DNA of 64,000 nucleotides from positions 1 to 64,000 of the forward strand of contig VGGK01000001.1 of assembly GCA_016868665.1 (NCBI GenBank). Direction: 5' to 3'. The notes under the pieces were generated by a model. The model had not been told where the DNA came from, made no database searches, and saw only the letters and a program-made list of their open reading frames with translations. Each line of letters begins with the position of its first letter. The first letter of the stretch is position 1. This stretch comes from Chlorobiota bacterium. Lineage in GTDB: Bacteria; Bacteroidota; Chlorobiia; Chlorobiales; Chlorobiaceae. Position numbers and translations under genes: made by a program. Positions 1 through 8,559 of this stretch are shown here, in pieces.

Positions 1-120
1 TATCAGGTGTGCCGTGTTGCACGCAAAGACATGTTCAAAAGGGTAAAACGGTAACTCAGCAGGAGCTGGTCGGTAGTTTTTTATCGGCTGAGGTGGCCTG
101 CCGGATGGCTATCGCTCAAC

Positions 121-741
121 TCAGGTTTTTCTAAGGCTTTCCGGCGAATCGTCTCCTGCCGTCATTCGCAGCAGGTCGGTCACAACCATCCCCGGACTGA
201 GCGTGCCGACCTGCACTCCCGTTGAACGGGCCTCATGCGAAAATGATCTGGTGAAATAGGTCAGGGCACGTTTCGTAGTACCGTAGAGAGTCATCCCGTC
301 AAGCATGAATCCGTCGCTTCCGAATCCCTCCATATTGAAGATCTTCCCCGCTCCCCGCTTGCGCATTTCAAGAAAAGCAATAATGGTGCCATGCACCACG
401 CCGTCAATATTGCAGCGCAGCACCCGCTCCACCGTGCCGGCATCAAGTTCCCATGCGTTGAGGGTCTCATGACTGATTCCTGCATTGTTGATCCATATAT
501 CGATAGAACCGAATTTTGCGAGAACCTCGCGATGCAGCATAAGCAAACCGTCGCGGCGACTCGCGTCTGCAGCAACGCCGATCACGCGGTTTTCGTAAAG
601 TACAAGCCGTTCGAGCGCCCTGTCAGTCGTCGCACGGGAACTTCCGTTCACCGCGACCAGGCATCCCCGTTTAAGGAATTGTTCCGCAAGCCCGAAGCCT
701 ATGCCCCGTGAACTCCCGGTAATGACAACCTTCGTTTCCAT
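121..741 (-). CDS. Short-chain dehydrogenase/reductase, NYC1/NOL (chlorophyll b reductase)-like
   Basis: The protein has an N-terminal Rossmann fold with TGSSRGIG at residues 8-15, NNAG at 85-88 and the YxxxK active site at Tyr153/Lys157. IDIWINNAG, the IFNMEGFGSDG stretch (134-144) and LSPGMVVTDLL (181-191) match what I remember of plant NYC1/NOL, which reduce the C7-formyl group of chlorophyll b. At 206 residues it stops soon after the substrate-loop region; relatives usually run some tens of residues further. I saw no clear continuation in other frames, though residual coding beyond the stop cannot be excluded. Start is the ATG at 741. The fold is secure; a pigment substrate is inference. 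Confidence 0.8.
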   Translation of the reverse strand: METKVVITGSSRGIGFGLAEQFLKRGCLVAVNGSSRATTDRALERLVLYENRVIGVAADASRRDGLLMLHREVLAKFGSIDIWINNAGISHETLNAWELDAGTVERVLRCNIDGVVHGTIIAFLEMRKRGAGKIFNMEGFGSDGFMLDGMTLYGTTKRALTYFTRSFSHEARSTGVQVGTLSPGMVVTDLLRMTAGDDSPESLRKT

Positions 742-796
742 TATGCAGATTTATCCATCATCTGTCAATCATGCGTCGATATCGATCGGAAAAAAC

Positions 797-1477
797 TTAC
801 AGTTTGTCCCGACGACATTTGCATTCGTGGTTGAAATCGTCAGCATGCAAGTCGGAAGCCTCTGCAGCTGCAGTGCGATCCGCCTTTGCTGGCTTGCCTC
901 GAAACGGAGTCCAGAAACGTTGGATCGTCCTTACGGATTCGGCAATGCCGTCACGGCACTCCGACCACCGCAGATCATCAGGATCCCGCTCCTCCCCGAT
1001 GTTCGCCAGAAGAAATATCGGGGCAAGGACGGAAAAATCCGTGTCCTCCTCAAAAAGCGGCTGCCAGGTTTCCCTCGTCAGTTCGATACCCACCAGAAAC
1101 CCTCTGGCCCAGTTCTCGACGGCACACCGCTCTTCAGATTGTTCGGTGAAAGAACATCTGCTGAATAACGGCAGATAGGTTTCGGGAGTTCGCAGAAGCA
1201 CTGCTTCGACAAGCTCCCTGTAGCGCACAATAATTGAAAGGATGCGTTGCATCTCGTCAGGAGAGACGAACTGCGGTGCGCTTTCTGCATCCGTTCCCCA
1301 TACAAGCGGAAGCCACTGCCCGGTGGGCAAAGGTTCCGGGCCGGCGGCCAGCGAGGCAAAGAAACCGTCGAGCATGTCGAGATCCATGGCGCTTCGGGAA
1401 ACCTTGCCGGAAAGCAGAAAATCCTCAAGCTCGCCAAGCTCGTCGGCAGTGACCGGATTGTTCGTCCTGTCGTTCAT
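797..1477 (-). CDS. YecA/YgfB (UPF0149) family protein
   Basis: A 226-residue soluble protein. Its N-terminal half carries the family signature: a helix opening with ELGELEDFLL, then MDLDMLDGFFASLAAGPE, followed by a central region with an NWARGFLVG motif. Many YecA proteins end in a zinc-binding SEC-C motif; here the C-terminus is basic and has only two cysteines in a CKC group, so a canonical SEC-C is absent. No biochemical role is established for the family. It lies 55 bp upstream of the SDR gene on the same strand, so co-transcription is possible. Confidence 0.75.
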   Translation of the reverse strand: MNDRTNNPVTADELGELEDFLLSGKVSRSAMDLDMLDGFFASLAAGPEPLPTGQWLPLVWGTDAESAPQFVSPDEMQRILSIIVRYRELVEAVLLRTPETYLPLFSRCSFTEQSEERCAVENWARGFLVGIELTRETWQPLFEEDTDFSVLAPIFLLANIGEERDPDDLRWSECRDGIAESVRTIQRFWTPFRGKPAKADRTAAAEASDLHADDFNHECKCRRDKL

Positions 1478-1639
1478 AATACCGATATAAAAAACTGTAA
1501 TAAAAACAAATCCGCTTCTCTTTTCCTGAAAACTAACGATTCGACACTGAATTATCAGAATAATTCCCGCGGATTCTGTTGTTTATCGGAACTGACCTTA
1601 TGGAAACAGCATGCGTCAGCTCGCGGTTCCATGACCGGA

Positions 1640-2347
1640 TTATCGGTTCTGTGCCGCGATACAGGCGAATTCGGCAAGAATGCCTGCCGATTCGGGGGCT
1701 TCATGAACCTCCGGCAGCATATCGAACTGTTCGTCAGAAAACCCCCCTTCCACCCTGATATACTCCTGCATGACAGGAAGAGTATACTCGGGATGAAACT
1801 GTACGCCCCACGCGCATGCGCCGACACGAATGACGTGATGTCGCTCATGCCCGTTACTTGCCAGGCATACTGCGCCAGGGGGCAACTCGAGCACAGACTG
1901 CTCATGAATGGTATGGGCATAAAAAACAGGAGCAACACCTCGTAAAAGACGATCATCGGCAGCCTCCGGTTTCAGCGATATCCGGACAGTACCAATCTCC
2001 CGGCCATTGGGATTGTACCCGACTGCCCCGCCAAGCGCCCTGCCGAGCAACTGATGGCCGTAGCAGATGCCAAGAAGCGGCACCCCGCTTTCGACGAACT
2101 GCGGAATCCATGCTTCGATCGCCAGACTCCAGGGAAGATTATCGGTGACCATGGCGTGAGAACCGGTGATAATTGCACCGCAACATGCAAACGGTTCCGG
2201 CAGGGTCTCCCCGACTACAGCATCGACGACGCTCACCGGAAGCCCCGAACCGCTCAGGCACATCCTTATCCAGTCCCCGAAATCACCGTAATTCCGCAGA
2301 ATCGATTTGCGGGTTGTTCCGGCCTTGATGATGTAAAGCTGTTTCAT
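1640..2347 (-). CDS. Class I glutamine amidotransferase domain protein
   Basis: A stand-alone class I GATase of 235 residues. The nucleophile Cys95 lies in GICYGHQLLG, and the catalytic His185/Glu187 lie in VQFHPEY. It should hydrolyse glutamine to release ammonia, or hydrolyse a related gamma-glutamyl substrate; the acceptor is unknown and no synthase domain or partner is adjacent. The frame is open upstream to a TTG at 2389, but family members begin at an MKxxxIIK-type strand, so the ATG at 2347 is preferred. No good ribosome-binding site precedes either candidate. It is transcribed divergently from recD2. Confidence 0.8.
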   Translation of the reverse strand: MKQLYIIKAGTTRKSILRNYGDFGDWIRMCLSGSGLPVSVVDAVVGETLPEPFACCGAIITGSHAMVTDNLPWSLAIEAWIPQFVESGVPLLGICYGHQLLGRALGGAVGYNPNGREIGTVRISLKPEAADDRLLRGVAPVFYAHTIHEQSVLELPPGAVCLASNGHERHHVIRVGACAWGVQFHPEYTLPVMQEYIRVEGGFSDEQFDMLPEVHEAPESAGILAEFACIAAQNR

Positions 2348-2491
2348 GTCTGCAGCGAGCACAAGAACTATTGCAAAAAGAATCTTCAAGGCAGGAAACT
2401 ATGATTTTTCATATCGATGAACAAGCCGACATGACAATGACAGATTATTTTGTACAATGAATAAACACAGGAACACCCGGGAGACTCTGCC

Positions 2492-4720
2492 ATGGACCGA
2501 CACGCTTCAGATCCGAAAGACTCAAACGACTCCGGACAACAGGGCGAACATCTGACCGGAACGGTTGAACGGATAACCTACCATAACGAAGAAAACGGCT
2601 TTTCCGTCCTGAAAATCAGGATCAGTGAGAGCCGGGAACCTGCAACGGTTGTCGGTATCATACCTGCCGTTGCATCCGGCGAAATTGTGGAATGCAGGGG
2701 AAACTGGCAAAACAACCGTACTCACGGCCTGCAATTCAAGGCAGAAGAGATCCTTGTCGTACCACCGAACACTGCTGACGGTATAGAAAAATACCTCGCA
2801 TCCGGTATGGTCAGGGGAATAGGTTCCTTCTACTCGAAACAGCTCGTCAAAAAATTCGGCACCGGCGTGCTCGACATACTCGACAACGACCCGGAAAAAC
2901 TGCTCGATATCCCCGGCATCGGAAGAAAACGTCTTGAAATCATCACAGCCTCATGGAACGAACAGAAAACCGTCAGGGATATCATGGTTTTTCTGCAATC
3001 GCACGGTGTTGGCATAGCAAGGGCATCACGGATATTCAAAACCTATCGCGAAGAGGCGATCAGCAAAGTCTCTGAAAACCCCTACCGTCTCTCGCTGGAT
3101 ATCGACGGCATCGGTTTCCTCACCGCCGACACCATTGCGTCGAAGCTTGGCATCGCTCATGATTCGCTTATAAGGGCGGAAGCCGGCGTACGGCACGTCC
3201 TGCAGGAACTTGCAGCAAAAGGCCATTGTGCCGTACCGAAACCCCTGCTTGTTTCTGAAGCAGCGGCGATTCTTGCTATTGCCGGACCGGTAATAGAAGA
3301 AGCCATATCGAAAGAAACCGGAAATTGCAATCTGGTGAGGGAGATCGTCGGAGAAGATCAAATATACTACCTGGCCCCGCTCCACCGGGCCGAAGAACGC
3401 ACGTCACTATATCTGGCAGATCTTCTGCAGGGCGATCCTCCCTGGAAAGATATCGAACGCGAAAAAGCAATTCGGCAAGTTGAAAAAGAGACCGGTCTCT
3501 GTCTGTCGGTATCCCAGAAAAAAGCCCTTGCAACGGTGCTGACAAGCAAGGCCGCCGTCATCACCGGCGGTCCCGGCGTTGGTAAAACAACGCTTGTCAA
3601 CGCCATTCTCAGGATCATCGGTAACAAAATCACGAATATCGCGCTCTGCGCTCCGACCGGTCGAGCTGCGAAGAGGTTATCGGAATCAACCGGCATGGAA
3701 GCCAGTACCATTCACCGGCTGCTCGAATTCGATCCGGTATCCGGCAGCTTCAAACATGGACCCGGCAATCCGATCGAAGCCGATCTGATTGTTGTGGATG
3801 AAACATCCATGGTTGATATTGTGCTGATGAGCCGCCTTGTCTCCGCCTTGTCGGCAAAAGCCGGCCTGCTGCTGGTCGGCGATGCCGATCAGCTGCCATC
3901 GGTCGGACCGGGAGCCGTACTGACCGATATTATCAGGTCCGGTGTCATGCCGGTCATTACCCTGACGGAAATTTTCCGTCAGGCCGCCGAATCGCAGATC
4001 ATCGTCAATGCACACCGCATCAACCGCGGAGATCTTCCGCTCAATACCGAAACCGGAAACCTCTCTGACTTCTATGTGGTGGAAGCGTCATCTCCGGAAG
4101 AAATTCACCGGAAACTGATGCAGATGGTCACCAGCCGCATTCCCGAACGTTTCAACCTGCATCCGGTCAGGGATATTCAGGTGCTCACACCGATGAACCG
4201 CGGCGGACTCGGATCCCGTGCGCTGAACGCCGAGCTGCAGAAAGCCCTGAACGGCAGTGCGGAGCCGAAAATCTCACGTTTCGGCACCACGTTTTCTTCC
4301 GGCGACAAGGTGCTTCAGATGGTGAACAACTACGACAAGGAGGTGTTCAACGGCGATATCGGCACAATCGCCTCAATCGATACACAGGAAAGCGAACTGG
4401 TGGTCGATTTCGAACGACGCCCCGTACGTTACGAATTCGGCGAACTTGATGAACTTTCTCTTGCCTATGCCACAAGCATTCATAAAAGTCAGGGATCGGA
4501 ATACCCGGCAGTTGTCATACCCCTGGGACTTCAGCACTTCACCCTTCTTGAAAGAAACCTCATCTATACCGCAGTCACCAGGGGAAAAAAGCTTGTGGTG
4601 ATCATAGCCCAGCCGAAAGCGCTTGCAATAGCCGTCGGGAACCGCAAAGCCGACAGCAGAATGACCACGCTGGCCTCCAGGCTTGCGGAAGCATGCGGCG
4701 ACAGTGCCGGCAAACGATAA
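2492..4720 (+). CDS. recD2: RecD2-type SF1B DNA helicase
   Basis: 742 residues, the usual RecD2 length, with the long N-terminal region (OB-fold and helix-hairpin-helix repeats) that separates RecD2 from RecBCD RecD. Walker A (GGPGVGKTT) is near residue 358, Walker B (VVDETSMVD) near 432, and the C-terminal SF1 motif with SIHKSQGSEYP near 660. The family unwinds DNA 5' to 3' and acts in recombination and repair without RecBC. The ATG at 2492 follows a GGGAGA ribosome-binding site. It stands alone upstream of aroK, separated by 116 bp. Confidence 0.93.
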   Translation: MDRHASDPKDSNDSGQQGEHLTGTVERITYHNEENGFSVLKIRISESREPATVVGIIPAVASGEIVECRGNWQNNRTHGLQFKAEEILVVPPNTADGIEKYLASGMVRGIGSFYSKQLVKKFGTGVLDILDNDPEKLLDIPGIGRKRLEIITASWNEQKTVRDIMVFLQSHGVGIARASRIFKTYREEAISKVSENPYRLSLDIDGIGFLTADTIASKLGIAHDSLIRAEAGVRHVLQELAAKGHCAVPKPLLVSEAAAILAIAGPVIEEAISKETGNCNLVREIVGEDQIYYLAPLHRAEERTSLYLADLLQGDPPWKDIEREKAIRQVEKETGLCLSVSQKKALATVLTSKAAVITGGPGVGKTTLVNAILRIIGNKITNIALCAPTGRAAKRLSESTGMEASTIHRLLEFDPVSGSFKHGPGNPIEADLIVVDETSMVDIVLMSRLVSALSAKAGLLLVGDADQLPSVGPGAVLTDIIRSGVMPVITLTEIFRQAAESQIIVNAHRINRGDLPLNTETGNLSDFYVVEASSPEEIHRKLMQMVTSRIPERFNLHPVRDIQVLTPMNRGGLGSRALNAELQKALNGSAEPKISRFGTTFSSGDKVLQMVNNYDKEVFNGDIGTIASIDTQESELVVDFERRPVRYEFGELDELSLAYATSIHKSQGSEYPAVVIPLGLQHFTLLERNLIYTAVTRGKKLVVIIAQPKALAIAVGNRKADSRMTTLASRLAEACGDSAGKR

Positions 4721-4836
4721 AACATTTTTTGCTATATTCCGCCCTTAAGAACTGTTTTACACTCTTTTTCAGGACGCATGCGGCCAGGTTCGGCCTGTGA
4801 CCGCCGGTCAGCGTTCTTATGTCGCAGGCATGAATC

Positions 4837-5433
4837 ATGAAAGACCTCTCTCTCATTTTTCTCACCGGGTTCAGCGGTTCCGGAAAATCCACCATAGGAC
4901 CGCTGTTGGCCAACTCCCTCGGATACGAGTTCATCGACCTCGATCACGCCATTGAGCAATCTGCAGGAAAATCCATCACAAGAATTTTCGCTGAGGAAGG
5001 GGAACCGGCATTCAGGCTGCTGGAGTTGGAAACGCTGCAGAAACTTGCCGGAAAAACCGAGATGGTCGTTTCGCTCGGCGGAGGCGTTCTTGAGCATGAT
5101 GAATGCTTCAGTTTCATCAGAGAAAACGGAACGCTCATCTATCTGAAATCCACCCCGGGAGCGCTTGCAAAACGACTCTGTCATAAAACCGATAGACCGC
5201 TGCTGCTGGGAGATAACGGAACAAGGCTATCGCGCGAAGAAATAGAACGGAAAATAATGCTCATTCTCGAAAAGCGCGAAAGCCGTTATTCGGCCGCGGA
5301 GCTTACCGTGCAGACAGATACAAAACGCATAGGATCGACCGTCGAGGAGCTGACACGAAAAATCAACCGGTACATCCGTCAGGCGGATCTATACCGGCAA
5401 AAAAAACAATCAGACAACCATGCAGACAAATAG
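4837..5433 (+). CDS. aroK: Shikimate kinase
   Basis: Phosphorylates shikimate at O3 in the chorismate pathway. The Walker A GFSGSGKST lies at residues 11-19, the DLD magnesium/substrate motif at 34-36, the substrate arginine in EPAFR at 60 and the GGG shikimate-binding loop at 81-83. Length (198 aa) is slightly above the typical ~175 because of a polar C-terminal tail. Its 3' end overlaps the aroB start by 14 bp, so the two are almost certainly one operon. Another ATG 7 bp upstream is out of frame. Confidence 0.93.
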   Translation: MKDLSLIFLTGFSGSGKSTIGPLLANSLGYEFIDLDHAIEQSAGKSITRIFAEEGEPAFRLLELETLQKLAGKTEMVVSLGGGVLEHDECFSFIRENGTLIYLKSTPGALAKRLCHKTDRPLLLGDNGTRLSREEIERKIMLILEKRESRYSAAELTVQTDTKRIGSTVEELTRKINRYIRQADLYRQKKQSDNHADK

Positions 5434-6535
5434 CGCGAAAAGTTCGATCCTCGTCAGCACGCCGGTACTTTCCGAAGCCGGCGAATTATACGGCAAACAC
5501 GGACTCGCACGAAAAACAGTCGTACTTTTCGACGACAACACCAGAAAACTCTTCAGGGATCGGGTTATCGGCACGCTGGAACAGCAGGGATTCAGGCTGC
5601 TGGAAATCACGGTACCGGCAAGGGAATCTTCTAAAAGCTTCAAAGCCGCCTACCGTCTCTATGGCGCCATGATCGAAGCCGGAGTCGACAGAAGCTGGAA
5701 CCTTCTTGCAATCGGGGGGGGCGTCGTTGGCGATCTGGGAGGGTTCATCGCAGCAAGCTACTACCGCGGCATCCCTGTAGTGCAGTGTCCCACGACGCTG
5801 CTTGCCATGACCGACAGCGCGATAGGCGGCAAGGTAGCCATCAACCACCCGCTCGGAAAGAACCTTATCGGATTTTTCCATATGCCCGAGATGGTACTGA
5901 TAGATCCGTCGTTCCTCTCTACCTTGCCGGAACGCGAAATATTCGGAGGCATGGCCGAAGTGATCAAGTATGGCTTCATTGCCGACCTGAATTTCCTTCG
6001 CTGGCTCGAACAGCACTTCGACAGGATCACTTCGCTTGAGGAACCGTTCATTTCCGAAGCCGTCCGGCGCAGCGCATTGATAAAAGCCGATGTCGTTGAA
6101 AAGGATTTCAGAGAAACCACGGGTCTGAGGGCAACCCTCAACTTCGGCCACACCTTTGCACACGGCCTCGAAAAACTCGCGGGATTCCGCGGTATCCGCC
6201 ATGGAGAAGCCGTCACAATCGGAATGGCCTGTGCACTTGCGCTCTCACACCGCCTCGGTTACCTCGACGCAGCTGACATGCAATCCGGCCTCGACCTTAT
6301 AGCACGTTTCCGCTTGCCGGCTGGTCTCGTTAATAAAAGGTTTCTCGCGCACCGCGCCGATCTTCTGTTTGAAAACATGTTTTCGGATAAAAAGAAGCTC
6401 GACAGCAAACTGCGGTTCGTATTGCTGAGAAAACCCGGAGAGGCATTTCTGCTGGAAGAAAATGTAGAGGATCTGGCCGTGCTCGAAGCAATTGAAGAGG
6501 CACGAAAGTTCTTTTCTACCCGTACGAAGCGTTAA
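5420..6535 (+). CDS. aroB: 3-dehydroquinate synthase
   Basis: Converts DAHP to 3-dehydroquinate, the second step of the shikimate pathway, using NAD and a divalent metal. The 371-residue protein contains the NAD-binding GGGVVGDLGGF motif near residue 98, the catalytic PTTLLAMTDSAIGGK segment, and metal-ligand histidines in the GHTFAHGLE and RHGEAV segments. The ATG at 5420 lies inside the last codons of aroK, implying translational coupling. Its 3' end overlaps the convergent coaX gene by 20 bp. Confidence 0.94.
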   Translation: MQTNSAKSSILVSTPVLSEAGELYGKHGLARKTVVLFDDNTRKLFRDRVIGTLEQQGFRLLEITVPARESSKSFKAAYRLYGAMIEAGVDRSWNLLAIGGGVVGDLGGFIAASYYRGIPVVQCPTTLLAMTDSAIGGKVAINHPLGKNLIGFFHMPEMVLIDPSFLSTLPEREIFGGMAEVIKYGFIADLNFLRWLEQHFDRITSLEEPFISEAVRRSALIKADVVEKDFRETTGLRATLNFGHTFAHGLEKLAGFRGIRHGEAVTIGMACALALSHRLGYLDAADMQSGLDLIARFRLPAGLVNKRFLAHRADLLFENMFSDKKKLDSKLRFVLLRKPGEAFLLEENVEDLAVLEAIEEARKFFSTRTKR

Positions 6536-7331
6536 GCTCGTACAGATAGCGAGCTCCCTTTGCGACTGCGAGTTCAAGCTGCACCACCTCCCGCTCAAGA
6601 AATGGAACTATGGCGGGAGCGCTGCCGCCGGTAACGATTATCGCAGGCTCTTCTTCCCCCTGTTCGCGGAGATCCCGGACGATCCTGGCAGTCAATCCGT
6701 CGATGCCCGCTACACAACCCCAGAAAATACCGTTCCTGATGCATGACGCCGTCGAACGTCCGAGAAACTCCCCGCTATGAACAGCCCTAACATGCGGCAG
6801 TTGTGCGGTACGCTCATGAAGCGAACGCGCCATGATATCCAGACCCGGCATGATAAACCCCCCCTCGTAGAGTCCAGAAGCGGACAGCACGTCGACGGTG
6901 ACAGCAGTTCCGATATCGAGCGCGATAAGCGGTCGCTGAGGAAACAGTTTACGCCCTGCGGCGCAGAGCGCAATCCTGTCTGAACCGAAAGATTCGGGAT
7001 TGTCGTACTGCAGCTCGAAAGGCAACTTCAGGTTCGATGAAATGAGTAAAACATCGGCAATACCTGATTGGCGAAGCATGACGGCAACAGCTTCAGAAAC
7101 AGCTGGCACCACACTGCACAGAACCGCAGCTCCCGTATCCTGAAAAGTGCTCAGCAACTGCGGCAATACGGAATTCAGACACTCCCTGTCCCCAAGCGAT
7201 TTCGTTGAAATCCTGAGTACCTCGAGAGGATCATCATGCCGGAAAACGGCACATGTGGTCGTGGTATTTCCTATCTCAACCACAAGAAGCCCTCGTTCTC
7301 GGGATAAAGGCTTAACAACCATATCAGTCAT
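6516..7331 (-). CDS. coaX: Type III pantothenate kinase
   Basis: Catalyses the first committed step of coenzyme A synthesis. The ASKHA-fold motifs are present: GSDR at 116-119, DIGTAVTVD at 139-147 and the GGFIMPG segment near 157-163. The first phosphate-binding motif, normally DxGNT, reads EIGNT (Glu19), an Asp-to-Glu change at a position known to be catalytically important in the family. Twelve bases separate it from the upstream membrane-protein gene on the same strand, so they are probably co-transcribed. Confidence 0.88.
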   Translation of the reverse strand: MTDMVVKPLSRERGLLVVEIGNTTTTCAVFRHDDPLEVLRISTKSLGDRECLNSVLPQLLSTFQDTGAAVLCSVVPAVSEAVAVMLRQSGIADVLLISSNLKLPFELQYDNPESFGSDRIALCAAGRKLFPQRPLIALDIGTAVTVDVLSASGLYEGGFIMPGLDIMARSLHERTAQLPHVRAVHSGEFLGRSTASCIRNGIFWGCVAGIDGLTARIVRDLREQGEEEPAIIVTGGSAPAIVPFLEREVVQLELAVAKGARYLYELNASYG

Positions 7332-7343
7332 ACGCTTAGGAAC

Positions 7344-7850
7344 TCAGGGGCGTTTGACGATAACTCCTGTTTTCGAAGAAAGAGAAGCAAGAAATGCCTC
7401 GAAACCCTGCAGGTTCTTCGTCACGAAAAGGGAATCCTTCAATTCGTCCTTTCCGGCAACAATATAGATTTTCGGCGGCGGATTATAGGTTCTTGGTTCC
7501 TGGTATATTGCGGTAATACTCTGCAGAGAAAAATTCTTCTCGTTCCCCTTTCTATCGAGGTAGAGCAGTTCGCTATCGGTAATTTTCACCGAATCGCCAT
7601 CCTGACCATGCTCGCCGACAAACCGGGTATTGTAGTAATTCGGCCCGCCGAGTGCGATGGTCGTAAGAACGATCAGAAGCGTGGTTTTCCAGAGGCAGCC
7701 GAGATCGACTCCGTAAGAAAACTTGCCATATCTGAAAAAAACAGCCCAGCCTATGCCGAGAAACACCATGCCAAGCATCCAAGTTGCAACATAATAGTAG
7801 TCCAACCACCAGGAAGGATAGGTCATAGGGTACTGGAAAACCTCGGACAT
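7344..7850 (-). CDS. Predicted membrane protein with a C-terminal soluble domain
   Basis: I do not recognise a named family. The 168 residues contain two likely membrane segments (about 20-39 and 52-68) and then a soluble beta-rich domain of about 90 residues. That domain has alternating strands (VKITDSELLYLD, FSLQSITAIY, KIYIV) and a final helix near FEAFLASL, an arrangement that resembles small bacterial PH-like domains. It lies directly upstream of coaX in the same transcription unit; a functional link to CoA synthesis is not implied by the sequence. Confidence 0.7.
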   Translation of the reverse strand: MSEVFQYPMTYPSWWLDYYYVATWMLGMVFLGIGWAVFFRYGKFSYGVDLGCLWKTTLLIVLTTIALGGPNYYNTRFVGEHGQDGDSVKITDSELLYLDRKGNEKNFSLQSITAIYQEPRTYNPPPKIYIVAGKDELKDSLFVTKNLQGFEAFLASLSSKTGVIVKRP

Positions 7851-7964
7851 AGCACTATCGATTGGTTTTATTGAGATTCGGTTACATGATTTTAAAAATA
7901 AGGCTTAAGTTTTCCTTTGCAAGAATTTATTTTAAACGGAAAAACCACCCTTGAACAAACCGTC

Positions 7965-8384
7965 ATGAAATCATATCACAAGGAGCTGTGGATGCAGGTG
8001 CCGGCAAGAATGGATTTCGTCAACATCACCGGCGATGTGGAAAAAGCTCTCGAAGAGAGCGGCATACAGGAAGGACTCTGTCTCGTAAACGCAATGCACA
8101 TTACTGCATCGGTCTTCATCAACGATGATGAACCCGGCCTGCATTACGATTACAAACGATGGCTTGAAGAACTGGCTCCTCACGAACCGATCAGCCGCTA
8201 CCGTCACAACATGACCGGCGAAGACAACGGTGACGCGCATCACAAACGGCAGGTAATGGGACGCGAAGTCGTTATCGCCGTAACAAACGGGAAGCTGCAT
8301 TTCGGTGCATGGGAGCAGATCTTTTACGGCGAGTTCGACGGGAAGCGCAGAAAGCGGGTGCTGGTGAAGATCATCGGAGAGTAA
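7965..8384 (+). CDS. YjbQ/UPF0047 family protein
   Basis: A 139-residue member of the YjbQ family (secondary thiamine-phosphate synthase). The conserved [19 protein letters not shown] region and the C-terminal GxWExIFYxEFDG block are intact; the family's metal-binding histidines fall in HITAS and in the downstream RYRHN and DAHHK segments. The frame is open from a TTG at 7917, but the ATG at 7965 (MKSYHKEL) matches the usual family start. Family members weakly complement thiE mutants; the physiological role is uncertain. Confidence 0.82.
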   Translation: MKSYHKELWMQVPARMDFVNITGDVEKALEESGIQEGLCLVNAMHITASVFINDDEPGLHYDYKRWLEELAPHEPISRYRHNMTGEDNGDAHHKRQVMGREVVIAVTNGKLHFGAWEQIFYGEFDGKRRKRVLVKIIGE

Positions 8385-8385
8385 A

Positions 8386-8498
8386 GGGAAGCACTGAACA
8401 GTTATTGGGCACCCGAATTGCGCTGGTTGGCCTGTGCTCGAAATCCTCATGTACTGCGTGTACACTCCGGCTTCTCCGCTTCGTCCGCGCCTCTACAA
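8386..8498 (+). mobile_element. Degenerate copy A of a MITE-like repeat
   Basis: Begins two bases after the yjbQ stop codon with GGGAAGCACTGAACAGTTATT, a decayed form of the terminal repeat seen intact at 23803-23974. It then follows the reverse complement of that copy through the conserved core TCATGTACTG...GTGTACACTCCGG to about 8498. The right terminal inverted repeat is missing. Confidence 0.7.
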
Positions 8499-8501
8499 AC
8501 G

Positions 8502-8529
8502 AAAAGGGCCTGCAGTTACAGGCCCTTTT
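8502..8529. terminator. Bidirectional intrinsic terminator
   Basis: A perfect 11-bp stem, AAAAGGGCCTG paired with CAGGCCCTTTT, around a 6-nt loop, with the T-run on either strand supplied by the ends of the stem. It lies between the convergent yjbQ and glnN genes and can serve both. Confidence 0.85.
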
Positions 8530-8559
8530 CGCTTGGAAATACTGAAGCGATTTTGCTGA

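Noticed and set aside
5486-6202. 238-codon minus-strand open frame inside aroB
   Set aside because: Shadow of aroB, whose NAD and metal motifs are intact.
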